Source: DAOUAJ01 sp034433615 (lineage in GTDB: Bacteria > Chloroflexota > Anaerolineae > DUEN01). Taken from it: a stretch of DNA of 7,035 nt. The notes beneath the pieces were generated by a model, which saw nothing but the letters and a program-made list of their open reading frames with translations, ran no database searches and was not told where the DNA came from. Location: assembly GCA_034433615.1 (NCBI GenBank), contig DAOUAJ010000133.1, positions 1-7,035 of the forward strand, given 5' to 3'. Position numbers and translations under genes: made by a program. Below are positions 6,069 to 7,035 of the stretch, in pieces; within the stretch, counting starts at the first letter, position 1, and each line of letters opens with the position of its first letter.

Positions 6069-7034
6069 TCAATACTGCCCGTACTTCCGCACCAGGTCTA
6101 GCACCCGACGATACTGAGCGAACGAGACGTTGTTGGGTATTGAATGGTCCGAGTGGTAAATATAACCGCCGCCAACTTTCGCCACCGTGAGCTTGGTCGC
6201 GATCTCCCGCTCGGCTGCCGCCAGGTCAGGGGCGCTCATCACCCGCACATCTATGCCGCCCATGAATGCCAGGTCTTTGCCGTACTCCCGTTTCAGCTCG
6301 ACCAGGTCCATGCCAGCCTTGACCTCCAGGGGTTGCAGGCAGTCCAGGCCGACATCCAACAGGTCGGGGATCAGCGCCTTGACGTTGCCGCAGGAGTGCA
6401 GGATGACCTTCATTCCCTGAGAATGGAAGAAGTCGAACATGCGGCGGTCGGCCGGCTGGAAAAGCTCGCGGTAGGTGCGCGGCGAAAAGAACGGCCCGCT
6501 GCGGTAACCCATGTCATTGAACAAAAACGCCGCATCGAAGGTGTACCCCTCCTGCATCAGGATCTTAGCCATCTCGATGACCATGTCCGCCTGGGTCTCG
6601 GCGATGTCACGGATCCAGTCGGGGTCGGTGATCAACAGCGGAAGCAGGACGTCAGAGCGAATGTATGCCTGGCACAGGTCGTAACCTGTGACGGCGGTGT
6701 AGGCGAGATAGAAGTCTTCACTGCGAGCGCGCTCATAGTCGTTATGCAGCTTGACCCAATCCACGCGCGTGTAGCCTGGCTGGAGCCGGCGCTTGGCTGC
6801 CTCCCAATCTTCCCGGGTCTTAATCCCGTAGTCAATCAGCTCTGGCGTGGTGGAATAATCCCGATGGTTCTTGCGTACGCCACCGTAAGGCGTGGTTTCG
6901 ACGATGTACTCCTCCGAGCGGTGGAGGACGCGAACGGGATACTGTGGGGTGTGGTCAACGCCGAACAGGCGTAATTCGTAGCCGAAGTATTCCTCCGGCG
7001 GGATACCATCAGGCAGGCCCTCGCGCTGCCAGCG
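6069..7034 (-). CDS. Uroporphyrinogen decarboxylase (URO-D) superfamily protein, corrinoid-methyltransferase-like; N-terminus off right edge
   Basis: 321 codons to a TGA at 6069-6071. The frame is open to the window edge and the true start is missing; the GTG at 6764 is internal, since clear family sequence precedes it. The visible N-terminus has W-x-R-E-G-L-P and FGYELRLFGVD, usual in URO-D-like proteins of the cobamide:CoM methyltransferase/demethylase branch (MtaA, MtbA, CmuA relatives). The key motif is HSCGN at visible residues 213-217 (ILHSCGNV), matching the zinc-binding His-x-Cys of those enzymes; HemE does not need it. FNDMGYRSGPFFSP (172-185), AFMGGIDVR (256-264) and YHSDHSIPNNVSF (293-305) also fit. 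At the position where MtaA-type proteins have a Cys before a Pro, this one appears to have His (SDHSIP). Likely role: methyl transfer to or from a corrinoid or thiol, or another zinc-dependent reaction. Heme synthesis is unlikely. Substrate unknown. Confidence 0.85.
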   Translation of the reverse strand, partial: RWQREGLPDGIPPEEYFGYELRLFGVDHTPQYPVRVLHRSEEYIVETTPYGGVRKNHRDYSTTPELIDYGIKTREDWEAAKRRLQPGYTRVDWVKLHNDYERARSEDFYLAYTAVTGYDLCQAYIRSDVLLPLLITDPDWIRDIAETQADMVIEMAKILMQEGYTFDAAFLFNDMGYRSGPFFSPRTYRELFQPADRRMFDFFHSQGMKVILHSCGNVKALIPDLLDVGLDCLQPLEVKAGMDLVELKREYGKDLAFMGGIDVRVMSAPDLAAAEREIATKLTVAKVGGGYIYHSDHSIPNNVSFAQYRRVLDLVRKYGQY

Positions 7035-7035
7035 A

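Noticed and set aside
6144..6974. 276-codon plus-strand open frame opposite the URO-D-like gene
   Set aside because: Antisense to conserved URO-D motifs. Its sequence is rich in His/Gln/Val as expected from a complementary frame.

Overview
This window looks like ordinary chromosomal DNA from a GC-rich bacterium, most likely a member of the Chloroflexota (Anaerolineae-like). That placement is an inference from gene content: a TPR/BTAD regulator without an NTPase domain, a uroporphyrinogen-decarboxylase-like protein, and a small 'TFIVR' protein next to a zinc-ribbon membrane protein. No marker in the window proves it. All six genes lie on the minus strand, so they read from right to left. There is no tRNA, rRNA, CRISPR array, transposase or phage gene, and no gene-free stretch exceeds 300 bases.

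In transcription order: (1) 6069-7034, a URO-D superfamily protein with its N-terminus off the right edge. It carries a His-x-Cys zinc motif like the cobamide methyltransferases and is not evidently HemE. (2) 3936-6014, full-length UvrB, the damage-verification helicase of nucleotide excision repair, 54 bp downstream of (1). (3) 2761-3750, an aldo/keto reductase very close to E. coli YghZ (Gpr, L-glyceraldehyde-3-phosphate reductase). It is separated from uvrB by a 185-bp spacer that holds a strong bulged hairpin built from nested CCTGTGCC repeats. (4) 688-2607, a large transcriptional regulator with N-terminal TPR-like helices and a C-terminal winged helix plus BTAD domain, i.e. SARP DNA-binding modules at the C-terminus. 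(5) 312-506, a 64-residue protein of unknown function starting at GTG. (6) 1-245, the N-terminal part of a four-cysteine zinc-ribbon membrane protein running off the left edge.

The most interesting observation is non-coding. Between the SARP-like regulator and the small gene lies a perfect direct repeat of a heptamer with an 11-bp period (TGTCAAT-N4-TGTCAAT on the minus strand), about 9 bp upstream of a -10-like hexamer. This is the architecture of SARP operators in Streptomyces, and it points toward the small gene and the zinc-ribbon membrane protein. It suggests, without proving, that the adjacent regulator controls genes 5 and 6. The remaining genes look like unrelated neighbours (repair, carbonyl detoxification, one-carbon or corrinoid-type chemistry). 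I see no clear new multi-gene system.
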